From positions 1 to 20,344 of IMG/VR virus record IMGVR_UViG_3300028925_002833: a stretch of DNA of 20,344 bases; one strand, written 5' to 3'. The DNA is from a virus. Shown here piece after piece: positions 14,217 to 19,740 of the stretch. The notes under the pieces are model-generated. The model was not told the DNA's origin. It worked only from the letters and a program-made list of their open reading frames with translations, and made no database searches. Within the stretch, counting starts at the first letter, position 1; the number at the start of each line of letters is the position of its first letter. The translations under genes were made by a program, and so were the position numbers.

Positions 14217-14462
14217 ATGTATAAGTGTAGATTTTGCGATAATATAGGTATTAGGACAATACATAGCCTTGCTATATGCCATGATCATAGTAAAAGCCCA
14301 GTCCTAGAAGGCCTTATTGCTGATCACTACGAAAAAGAAAATAAGCGTATGGATAAAAACTATGATTTAATAAAGAGGCAACGTGATGAAACTTTATCAA
14401 GGCCTTGGAAAAGCTTAATCAATTATTATAAATACAAGTTTAAGGTTTGGATAAAAAGATGA
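14217..14462 (+). CDS. 81-aa small zinc-finger-like protein
   Basis: ATG 14217 has AGGAG 5 bases upstream. The product begins MYKCRFCDNIGIRTIHSLAI and continues CHDH, giving C-x2-C and C-x-x-H, a likely zinc site. The remainder is a charged helix rich in Lys/Arg/Asp and an aromatic basic end (NYYKYKFKVWIKR). The stop overlaps the following start (ATGA). It is one of three consecutive small Cys-containing genes; such proteins often bind nucleic acid or modulate host machinery, which is only a suggestion here. Confidence 0.65.
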   Translation: MYKCRFCDNIGIRTIHSLAICHDHSKSPVLEGLIADHYEKENKRMDKNYDLIKRQRDETLSRPWKSLINYYKYKFKVWIKR

Positions 14463-14599
14463 GGTGGTACTTTATATACTTATATCGATACTTTGAAAGC
14501 GGAAGAAGCTCTAGAGAGATGGAAAATGTAGATTGGTTCTTAAGAGTTTGCGGACATAAACGGTTATTAAAACTATGGAGATGGATACATGGAAGATAA
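14459..14599 (+). CDS. 46-aa aromatic/basic miniprotein
   Basis: Starts within the preceding stop (ATGA). The product (MRWYFIYLYRYFESGRSSRE, then MENVDWFLRVCGHKRLLKLW, then RWIHGR) is very rich in Trp, Tyr, Phe and Arg, without a clean membrane segment. It may be an amphipathic peptide or a small globular protein. Support is the tight coupling and good codon content; no family is known to me. Confidence 0.55.
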   Translation: MRWYFIYLYRYFESGRSSREMENVDWFLRVCGHKRLLKLWRWIHGR

Positions 14600-14601
14600 A
14601 T

Positions 14602-14946
14602 ATGTTAGTTAAAGATTTTTTTGATTGGGCTAATGAAGAGTTTAAGACTGAAATGTCTTTAATGAAGGTTAAGGGTAAAGAATATACTGTAAGCGATGAA
14701 GATAAATTAAAGAATTTTAAATCTATTGGAGAGCGCCTTGGCTTATCTCCAGAAATGGTAGCAACGGTTTACTTACTAAAGCATATGGATAGCGTTAGAA
14801 ATTACGTTATTAAGGGCGTTGAATCTTCTAATGAGCCGATTGAAGGTCGGTTGCAAGATATAAGAAATTACTGTTTATTGCTTGGGGCTTTAATTAAAGA
14901 GCGTAAGAAATTAGAAGAAAATTTTGATGGAAATATTTTAAGATAA
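14602..14946 (+). CDS. DUF1599-like protein (nucleotide modification associated domain)
   Basis: 114 residues from ATG 14602, which has GGAAG (14591-14595) at 6 bases; an upstream ATG at 14575 lacks this support. All-helical, with the pattern 'DEDKLKNFKSIGERLGLSPE', 'LLKHMDSVRNYV', 'NEPIEGRLQDIRNYCLLLGA'. I recognise this as the phage family DUF1599, renamed nucleotide modification associated domain 1, whose Ser/Asn-Glu-Pro-Ile-Glu-Gly-Arg segment and Asp-x-x-Asn-Tyr helix recall all-alpha NTP-pyrophosphatase folds. It may act on nucleotides or modified DNA, and lies in the same operon as a DNA methyltransferase. The family call is from memory. Confidence 0.6.
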   Translation: MLVKDFFDWANEEFKTEMSLMKVKGKEYTVSDEDKLKNFKSIGERLGLSPEMVATVYLLKHMDSVRNYVIKGVESSNEPIEGRLQDIRNYCLLLGALIKERKKLEENFDGNILR

Positions 14947-15077
14947 TGAATAAAAGTAAAAGAACAAAGTTAAAAGGTCATCCAGTAAAAAAAATGATTA
15001 CTCTTAAAATGATGATTGCAAGGTCCGTTTATAATAATAGAGTTAAAAAGTCTAGACTAAACAGAAGAGGTAAATGA
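14946..15077 (+). CDS. 43-aa highly basic miniprotein
   Basis: Begins at TAATG with the previous stop and ends at ATGA with the next start. The product starts MNKSKRTKLKGHPVKKMITL and ends NRRGK; about a third of residues are Lys or Arg. Probably binds nucleic acid or is a small ribonucleoprotein-like factor; no specific evidence. The double coupling supports real translation. Confidence 0.6.
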   Translation: MNKSKRTKLKGHPVKKMITLKMMIARSVYNNRVKKSRLNRRGK

Positions 15078-15481
15078 TGTGGAATTTACTTAAAGCCTCA
15101 ATGCATGACCCATTTGTTGGGTTATATGCTTTATACGATAAAAGAGATGAACTTTTGTATATTGGCCACTCAACAGAAGTGCCTAAGAGAGTCCGCCTCC
15201 ACGATAAAAAACATGAATATGCTAAATATAAAAAGATAAAAAGCTTAACTGAAGCTAGAGCTTTAGAGGAAAAATTAATTAGAAGACTAAAGCCTTGGCT
15301 CAATAAAGACTTTACACGAGTAGAGTCAGAGACTAAGCGATTCTCTTGTTTTTTAGATTTAGATGTATGGAGAGCAATAAAGATTAAACACGCATTAAAA
15401 GACGTTACTGTATCCGATATAGTAAACGAAGCATTACGAGAACAACTTGAAAGGTGGGTAGAAATTGGTAACAAAGCATAA
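15074..15481 (+). CDS. GIY-YIG nuclease fused to a ribbon-helix-helix domain
   Basis: 135 residues; ATG 15074 or, with better spacing from GAGG (15066-15069), ATG 15077. Residues 15-78 form a GIY-YIG nuclease core: GLY (16-18), YIG (29-31), Arg39/Arg41 (PKRVRLH), Glu65 (ALEEKLIRRLKP) and Asn77. Residues about 89-129 (RFSCFLDLDVWRAIKIKHAL then KDVTVSDIVNEALREQLERW) match a ribbon-helix-helix strand and two helices, the CopG/Arc-type DNA-binding fold. RHH domains bind DNA as dimers, so this is probably a sequence-targeted nicking or cleaving enzyme. It could be a free-standing homing-type nuclease, a nuclease against competing phages or a processing enzyme. Confidence 0.75.
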   Translation: MMWNLLKASMHDPFVGLYALYDKRDELLYIGHSTEVPKRVRLHDKKHEYAKYKKIKSLTEARALEEKLIRRLKPWLNKDFTRVESETKRFSCFLDLDVWRAIKIKHALKDVTVSDIVNEALREQLERWVEIGNKA

Positions 15482-15623
15482 TAGACATTACCAAGTGGTA
15501 GAAGTTTATAAAAAAATAATTAGAAAGAGAACTCAACTAGGAAAGGATAGCTTGTCTTTGAGAAAAAGACTATTAGCTATATTGGTGAAACATGGCGAAA
15601 ACAAAAGCGCATACAGCGTATAA
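15465..15623 (+). CDS. possible 52-aa basic protein bridging two genes
   Basis: In the 110-base space after the GIY-YIG gene a frame starting at TTG 15465 (AGGTGG about 8 bases upstream) reads MVTKHNRHYQVVEVYKKIIR, then KRTQLGKDSLSLRKRLLAIL, then VKHGENKSAYSV, ending at 15623 inside the next gene. GTG 15495 is an alternative start. The sequence has protein-like amphipathic helices. Evidence is limited to composition and the way it fills the gap. Confidence 0.4.
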   Translation: MVTKHNRHYQVVEVYKKIIRKRTQLGKDSLSLRKRLLAILVKHGENKSAYSV

Positions 15624-16239
15624 GCTTAAAGATGGTTCGAGGGTTAAAGGGGTTACGACAATCCTTAATAACCTAGGTTGGAATAAGAATGTATTAATTG
15701 CTTGGTCTAGGAGAATGGCTTTATCTGGAGAAGATCCAGATGCGGTGTTGAAGGAAGCTGGAGCGATTGGGACACTGACTCATTATCTATGTGAGTGTGA
15801 TATAAAAGGCGAGGAAGCAGACACCGAAGATTATTCGGCAGAGCAGATAGAAAAAGCAGAGAATGCTTTTCTAGGCTACCTGGAATGGAAGAAGATTACT
15901 AAGCCCAAGTATGAAGCTATCGAATTAAAGATGGTGTCTGAAAAATATAAAGTAGGCGGAACTACCGACTTCATTGCAAATATAAATGGGTCTTTAGTTC
16001 TTGGCGATTTTAAAACTAGCAAAGGTCTGTACCCAGAGATGACTGCTCAATTAGCAGCTTATCGTAAGATGTATCTGGAGATAAATCCAAAGGTAAAGAT
16101 TGAGTCGGCTATGGTCTTAAGGCTTGATAAGAATAATGGTGCTTTTAGCCATCACTTTATTGGAAAGCCACAGTTAGACTGGGGTTGGAAAGTATTTAAG
16201 TGTTGCCTGGAATTAGAAGAATTGCATAAGGAAGTATAA
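15592..16239 (+). CDS. RecB/Cas4-like PD-(D/E)XK exonuclease
   Basis: 215 residues. Motifs in order: His64 (LTHYLCE), an acidic residue around Glu111-Glu117, Asp126 (VGGTTDFIANI), Asp139 and Lys141 (LVLGDFKTSK), and Gln153 with Tyr157 (TAQLAAYRKM), the last being the QxxxY motif of RecB-type nucleases. Lambda exonuclease and Cas4 relatives share this order, but no Cys cluster for an Fe-S centre is evident. With the SSB and Hjc-like genes it forms a recombination/repair set. An annealing protein partner is not recognisable in the window. The stop TAA shares its last base with the following ATG. Confidence 0.8.
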   Translation: MAKTKAHTAYKLKDGSRVKGVTTILNNLGWNKNVLIAWSRRMALSGEDPDAVLKEAGAIGTLTHYLCECDIKGEEADTEDYSAEQIEKAENAFLGYLEWKKITKPKYEAIELKMVSEKYKVGGTTDFIANINGSLVLGDFKTSKGLYPEMTAQLAAYRKMYLEINPKVKIESAMVLRLDKNNGAFSHHFIGKPQLDWGWKVFKCCLELEELHKEV

Positions 16240-17318
16240 TGTGGATAATACCCAAGAACTTACCCATCTATCGTTATGCACAGGATACGAAGGCATTGGG
16301 AGTGGACTCAGAAGAGTTTTCCCAAATGTCAGAGAACTCGCTTATGTGGAGATCGAAGCCTTCGCTATCGCAAACTTGGTTGCGAAGATGGAAGAGGGTT
16401 TCTTACATCCAGCGCCTATCTACACAAACCTTAAAACCTTCCCATACAAAGAGTTTTGTGGAAAAGTGGACTTCCTCTCTGCGGGATTCCCATGTCAACC
16501 CTTCTCACAGGCTGGTCGCAGAGCTTCCACAGACGATCCTCGACACCTTTACCCCCACATCGCAAAGGGAATCTCGCAGTGCAGACCAACTTATGTTATT
16601 CTCGAAAATGTCCAGGGGATTATCAGTAGCAAAACAGCCGATGGGGAGTCGGTACTCCAGTATGTCCTCGGAGATCTGGAAGAAAGAGGTTATAGAACAT
16701 CGTGGGGAATATTCTCTGCGGCTGAAATTGGCGCTCCACACCAGCGGAAGAGAGTCTTTATCATGGCCTACAGCGAGACTGAGTGATGGTGAGGGCGGTA
16801 GAATTGAGACTGTTCTCAATAAGACTGGTTTTAAAAGCAAAAGGAAAGCATCCAATCAATACTTTGGTGCAAAACTGAGGGATGCGGTGGAGACTTATGA
16901 GGAAACAAAATGGATAGAGTGCAAAGAATCGTCAACAGACTGCAAGGAGAAATCATGGCCGACACCAGCAGCACACGAAGCGAGATTGGGGTATCAAAGG
17001 AGACACGCAGGAGCGAAGGGTACTCAGAAGTCACTAACGACAGTAGTAATCGAGGATGGCCTGCAAGACCGGGACAAGAGCAGTACGAATGGGAAGAGCC
17101 AAGAGTCGTGGGCGACACCAACGCACCAAGACTCAAGGATCGGACCAAACAATATAGGGGGGTCGAAGCATCGGAGAGAAAGGGGGAGCGAGGCATTGGC
17201 AGATCAAGCGATAAAGCCAAGCCCGAAAGCTACAGGGAAGCTCAATCCGAATTGGGTGGAACAGATGATGGGACTTCCGGTGGGGTGGACTCAGCTTCCA
17301 ACCGAGTGGATAGATTGA
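16239..17318 (+). CDS. 359-codon overprinted ORF with Trp-Pro-Thr repeats, on top of the methyltransferase
   Basis: ATG 16239 follows AAGGAAG (16228-16234) and overlaps the preceding stop (TAATG), the coupling used throughout this operon. The frame is open for 1080 bases. The C-terminal half looks like a real protein: WPTARLSDGEGG (176-187), SNQYFGAKLRDAVETYEE (205-222), WPTPAAHEARL (240-250), WATPTHQDSR (291-300) and KLNPNWVEQMMGLPVGWTQL (334-353). Earlier parts such as RRWKRVSYIQRL and SFVEKWTSSLRDSHVNPSH are also familiar to me from phage proteins of unknown function carrying such W-P-T repeats. It overlaps both methyltransferase pieces almost completely. Function unknown; a methyltransferase-associated factor is a guess. 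An alternative is frameshift scrambling of one ancestral gene. Confidence 0.6.
   Translation: MWIIPKNLPIYRYAQDTKALGVDSEEFSQMSENSLMWRSKPSLSQTWLRRWKRVSYIQRLSTQTLKPSHTKSFVEKWTSSLRDSHVNPSHRLVAELPQTILDTFTPTSQRESRSADQLMLFSKMSRGLSVAKQPMGSRYSSMSSEIWKKEVIEHRGEYSLRLKLALHTSGRESLSWPTARLSDGEGGRIETVLNKTGFKSKRKASNQYFGAKLRDAVETYEETKWIECKESSTDCKEKSWPTPAAHEARLGYQRRHAGAKGTQKSLTTVVIEDGLQDRDKSSTNGKSQESWATPTHQDSRIGPNNIGGSKHRRERGSEALADQAIKPSPKATGKLNPNWVEQMMGLPVGWTQLPTEWID
16241..16786 (+). CDS. C5-cytosine DNA methyltransferase, catalytic part (motifs I-VIII)
   Basis: 181 residues starting at GTG 16241. Visible motifs: I, LSLCTGYEGIGSGL (10-23, SAM binding); II, the acidic pair near 37-39; IV, AGFPCQPFSQAG with catalytic Cys85; VI, ENV (122-124); VIII, QRKRVF (168-173). 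The frame then meets TGA 16784-16786, so target recognition, IX and X are absent from this polypeptide. Six more in-frame stops follow (16790, 16799, 16805, 16820, 16832, 16898) before the same frame reopens as the C-terminal piece at 16955. It is richer in G+C than its neighbours (28 of 60 bases at 16561-16620, against 20 of 60 at 18241-18300). Split enzymes of this kind exist (M.AquI); decay is the alternative. Confidence 0.85.
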   Translation: MDNTQELTHLSLCTGYEGIGSGLRRVFPNVRELAYVEIEAFAIANLVAKMEEGFLHPAPIYTNLKTFPYKEFCGKVDFLSAGFPCQPFSQAGRRASTDDPRHLYPHIAKGISQCRPTYVILENVQGIISSKTADGESVLQYVLGDLEERGYRTSWGIFSAAEIGAPHQRKRVFIMAYSETE

Positions 17319-17404
17319 GATTATTAGGGAATGGGGTAGTGCCGCAAGTGGCAGAAAGAGCAATCAGAGTTTTATTAAGGAGACTACACGATGAACATAT
17401 GTGA
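16955..17404 (+). CDS. C5-cytosine methyltransferase, C-terminal piece (target recognition and motif X)
   Basis: 149 residues in the same frame as the catalytic part. ATG 16955 has AAGGAG at 16944-16949 with 5 bases spacing, a near-perfect SD; ATG 16910 is also in frame. The segment GWPARPGQEQYEWEEPRVVG (34-53) is the kind of sequence found in the C-terminal region of phage cytosine methyltransferases, and RVDRLRLLGNGVVPQVAERA (117-136) is the motif X region that completes the SAM-binding fold. Co-expressed with the 16241-16786 product it could rebuild an active enzyme, as the two subunits of M.AquI do. It overlaps the 359-codon frame to 17318 and ends 14 bases into the next gene. Confidence 0.7.
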   Translation: MADTSSTRSEIGVSKETRRSEGYSEVTNDSSNRGWPARPGQEQYEWEEPRVVGDTNAPRLKDRTKQYRGVEASERKGERGIGRSSDKAKPESYREAQSELGGTDDGTSGGVDSASNRVDRLRLLGNGVVPQVAERAIRVLLRRLHDEHM

Positions 17405-17483
17405 CCACCATCTATTTGGATTGACAATACTATTTATTATAATGTTGTTGGGGATTATTTCAGTTATAAGGGAAGAAAAATGA
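17391..17483 (+). CDS. 30-aa single-pass membrane miniprotein
   Basis: ATG 17391 has AAGGAG (17377-17382) 8 bases upstream. The product is MNICDHHLFGLTILFIIMLL then GIISVIREEK: a short His-containing N-terminus, one membrane segment and a charged end. It overlaps the end of the methyltransferase C-terminal piece and shares ATGA with the next gene. Function unknown. Confidence 0.6.
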   Translation: MNICDHHLFGLTILFIIMLLGIISVIREEK

Positions 17484-17602
17484 TGCCGAATAAAGAAGCA
17501 AAGCTTAGAAAAAGAAATAAGATTTTAAAGCGCAAGGAAATCGCTGAGTATAAATCAAAGAAACGTAGGGAACGGAAGAATCTTAGGGAAGAAAACAAAT
17601 AA
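17480..17602 (+). CDS. 40-aa Lys/Arg-rich helical miniprotein
   Basis: Begins ATGATG overlapping the preceding stop, with AAGGGAAGAA upstream as SD. The product (MMPNKEAKLRKRNKILKRKE, then IAEYKSKKRRERKNLREENK) is nearly all charged and should be one long helix, plausible as a DNA- or RNA-binding peptide. It is the last gene of the first early block; a hairpin and operator-like element follow. Confidence 0.6.
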   Translation: MMPNKEAKLRKRNKILKRKEIAEYKSKKRRERKNLREENK

Positions 17603-17641
17603 ACTTAAGGTCAAAAGTGCTATTCCAAAATAAAACAAAAA

Positions 17642-17657
17642 GCCTCAAATATGGGGC
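17642..17657 (+). terminator. hairpin ending the first early block, weak terminator candidate
   Basis: GCCTC, loop AAATAT, GGGGC: a 5-bp stem with one G-U pair in the plus-strand RNA. Only ATTT follows, so termination rightward would be inefficient. On the minus strand the arm is followed by a T-rich tract, but the stem then has a C-A mismatch. It sits in the 128-base gap 17603-17730 that separates the two early blocks. Confidence 0.35.
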
Positions 17658-17665
17658 GATTTAAG

Positions 17666-17687
17666 TTGAGAATACCTTAATTAAGTA
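17666..17687. promoter_or_regulatory. putative operator element, copy 2
   Basis: GAGAATACCTTAATTAAGTA (17668-17687) matches copy 1 at 12564-12583 in 18 of 20 positions and also has a palindromic centre, CTTAATTAAG. Both copies are preceded by TT. It lies upstream of the small gene, primase and helicase, so a shared regulator, possibly the Cro-like protein, could control both blocks. Confidence 0.5.
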
Positions 17688-17730
17688 GGTGGAGGCTACC
17701 TTGACCTTAGAATTTAAAAGGAAAAATTTA

Positions 17731-17901
17731 ATGGCGAATGATTACGACTGGCAAAAGACTAGAGATAAAAAAATGAGATGGCCTTATACTGGGGATGTAG
17801 AAAATAAGAAATATCTTAAGGATAGGTCTAAGCTTTTTGCAGAGGGTGGGAATGGTTGGTGGCGTTTTGTAGGATACCAAATAAGAAAGAAAGAACAGTG
17901 A
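17731..17901 (+). CDS. 56-aa charged protein upstream of the primase
   Basis: ATG 17731 with AAAAGG about 9 bases upstream is preferred over GTG 17689. The product starts MANDYDWQKTRDKKMRWPYT and ends WWRFVGYQIRKKEQ; it is charged and aromatic with no cysteines. The stop TGA overlaps the GTG start of the primase. The first gene of the replication block, function unknown. Confidence 0.6.
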   Translation: MANDYDWQKTRDKKMRWPYTGDVENKKYLKDRSKLFAEGGNGWWRFVGYQIRKKEQ

Positions 17902-18632
17902 TTGACCTTTTTCAAAGGCATGTCCATAATATAAAAGAAACTGGTAATGGTCAGTTTATAGGATTGTGTCCATTCCATGATGATCGGACTCCAAGTTTTA
18001 GTTTTAACGAGGAAGGGGCTTTCTTCTGCCATGCATGTGAAATTAAGGGAAATGCTGTAAATTTTGCAAAGTTGGTCGGAGAAAGTGCTTCTAATTTGCC
18101 CAAGGTGGTCGTTTCTAAGCGAAAGGTTAACCTATGGTCGATGCCATTACCCCTTAAAGAGAGTTTTATTATAACTGCGATGGATGCCAATGATCATCTA
18201 TTATTAAACTATGAAAAATATACAAAAGGCTTATGTTGGCATAAGTCTATCGTTGAAAAATTATGGATAGGCTGGGATGAAGGGTTTACATTTCCTTATA
18301 TAAATGACTTAGGCCAGATGGTAAATATTAAGTGGCATAAGAGAAAACAGGTTAAAGGCCATGCGAATACTTTTATATATCCTTATTGGCAGATGGTCCA
18401 TAAATATAAAGGGAATAAGACATTATATATAGTAGAAGGAGAAAAGGATTGTGTCTCTGCGATATGCGGAGGTAAACAAGCAATCTCCTTTAACAATGGA
18501 GCGAACACAAATGTTCCAAAAGAATTAGTGGATATTATAAAAAGTAAGTTCAACGATATTGCAGTGATATTTGACCAAGACGATGCTGGTCGAAAAGCTA
18601 CATTAAAAATAACAGGGATGTTTAATGCGTAA
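17898..18632 (+). CDS. DNA primase: CHC2 zinc finger plus incomplete TOPRIM domain
   Basis: 244 residues from GTG 17898, which overlaps the preceding TGA. The zinc-binding domain is at about 20-56: CPFHDDRTPSF (Cys24, His27) and FFCHACEIKGNAVNF (Cys44, Cys47). TOPRIM motifs are LYIVEGEKDC (Glu180) and IAVIFDQDDAGRKAT (Asp226, Asp228). It should make RNA primers on template recognised by the zinc finger. The protein stops right after the 'DxDxAGRKA' helix; the usual final TOPRIM strand and the 'GeDlnDyl' end appear instead at the start of the next gene. It is much smaller than bacterial DnaG and resembles phage primases that partner or fuse with a helicase. Confidence 0.88.
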   Translation: MIDLFQRHVHNIKETGNGQFIGLCPFHDDRTPSFSFNEEGAFFCHACEIKGNAVNFAKLVGESASNLPKVVVSKRKVNLWSMPLPLKESFIITAMDANDHLLLNYEKYTKGLCWHKSIVEKLWIGWDEGFTFPYINDLGQMVNIKWHKRKQVKGHANTFIYPYWQMVHKYKGNKTLYIVEGEKDCVSAICGGKQAISFNNGANTNVPKELVDIIKSKFNDIAVIFDQDDAGRKATLKITGMFNA

Positions 18633-19740
18633 AGCGAATATAGAGCTAAGGGAAGGTGAAGATCTAACAGATTACCTGGTGAGGGGTGGAGAGATAACCG
18701 ATGAGAGGACTGATGTAAAGGAAAAAATAAATATTATTAACGGCCTGGACATTTGGAATACAAAGTATAAAACAATAGAATGGGCTATACAAGATATGAT
18801 TCCTATGCGTAAGAAAACGGTAGCGGTCGGAGATTTTGAGGCAGGTAAAAGCTATTTATACTTAGGCGCTGCTTTATCGTTAGCCTCTGGTAAACCTGAC
18901 TACTTAGGTTTTGAGATTCCAAGGCAACGGAAGGTTTTATATGTTGATCTAGAGAATGGTCAAGATGAAACGCTTAAGCGAATACAAGATTTAACAATTG
19001 GTCATAATATAGATAAAGAGAATTGTAAGGATACGCTTAGGTTGGTGACCAAACCAGGTGACTTTTCTGACGTGTTTACGATGATTGTTGGTCAAACGGA
19101 AGCTTTTAAGCCAGATGTAATTATTATAGATAATCTTTATCAGCTTTCTGGTGCAAATAATATAGCGGATGCAGATAAGATAAAGCCGTTGTTGGCTAAA
19201 GTGGAGAATCTTAGGTCTAGCAGTGAGGCTGCAATTGTACTAATCCATCATTTTAATAAGAATACCCAAGAGCAAGGTATTACGGAAGAGCGCATGGCTG
19301 GTTCGAGTACAATCAACTGGTGGTATGAATATTGTGTGATGTTGTGTAAAACTAATCAACCCTTTAGTATGTATGCGGTGGGTAAGAGTCGCATGGGTGC
19401 GAAGAATCCTGGTATTTACGGAATAGAGATTAATGATAAGACAGGCGGTGGGGTGGCGGTGGAGCGTGGTGGCTTGATTTCTAGTGAGCATGTGAAGGGA
19501 TTAGTGATTCCAGAGCGAAGAAAGACTAAGTGGGAACCTAATCTTAATCGAATGGCTGATGAGTTTACTGCGAATGAATGGCTGAATGTGTGCGGTGATC
19601 AAGATGGGGAGTCCGTTACAGATATGACAGCTTACCGATGGTTAAAGGAAATAATTTCTATAGGGATGGTAAAGAAGCTAAGTTATGGTAAATATGTTAA
19701 AACAGAGCTTGAATTTTACAAAAATGATAGTTGGGAGTGA
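18625..19740 (+). CDS. RecA-fold replicative helicase/ATPase (RepA/AAA_25-like)
   Basis: 371 residues. Walker A is GDFEAGKS (69-76), followed by YVDLEN (106-111), Walker B DVIIID (164-169) and the sensor-like VLIHHFNK (205-212); MAGSSTI (224-230) matches the conserved 'GSs.i' turn. These are the marks of hexameric RepA-like helicases (AAA_25). The first ~25 residues (NIELREGEDLTDYLVRGGEI) belong to the end of a TOPRIM primase fold, not to the ATPase. The start overlaps the primase stop by 8 bases, with AGGG 8 bases upstream. After about 300 a helical, winged-helix-like C-terminus follows. Primase and helicase probably act as one complex at the phage fork. Confidence 0.85.
   Translation: MRKANIELREGEDLTDYLVRGGEITDERTDVKEKINIINGLDIWNTKYKTIEWAIQDMIPMRKKTVAVGDFEAGKSYLYLGAALSLASGKPDYLGFEIPRQRKVLYVDLENGQDETLKRIQDLTIGHNIDKENCKDTLRLVTKPGDFSDVFTMIVGQTEAFKPDVIIIDNLYQLSGANNIADADKIKPLLAKVENLRSSSEAAIVLIHHFNKNTQEQGITEERMAGSSTINWWYEYCVMLCKTNQPFSMYAVGKSRMGAKNPGIYGIEINDKTGGGVAVERGGLISSEHVKGLVIPERRKTKWEPNLNRMADEFTANEWLNVCGDQDGESVTDMTAYRWLKEIISIGMVKKLSYGKYVKTELEFYKNDSWE

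Noticed and set aside
16760-17320. A single methyltransferase broken by two one-base sequencing errors (+1 near 16780, -1 near 17308)
   Set aside because: It would join plausible motifs, but the methyltransferase frame itself continues sensibly from 16955 (GWPARPGQEQYEWEEPR) with its own strong SD, and all other genes in the window are intact. Kept only as an alternative explanation.
16505-17427. Several minus-strand open frames opposite the methyltransferase region (16505-16855, 16831-17220, 17133-17363, 17242-17427)
   Set aside because: No SD-supported starts, no recognisable motifs, and opposite a stop-poor G+C-rich segment in which long open frames are expected; all neighbouring genes are on the plus strand.
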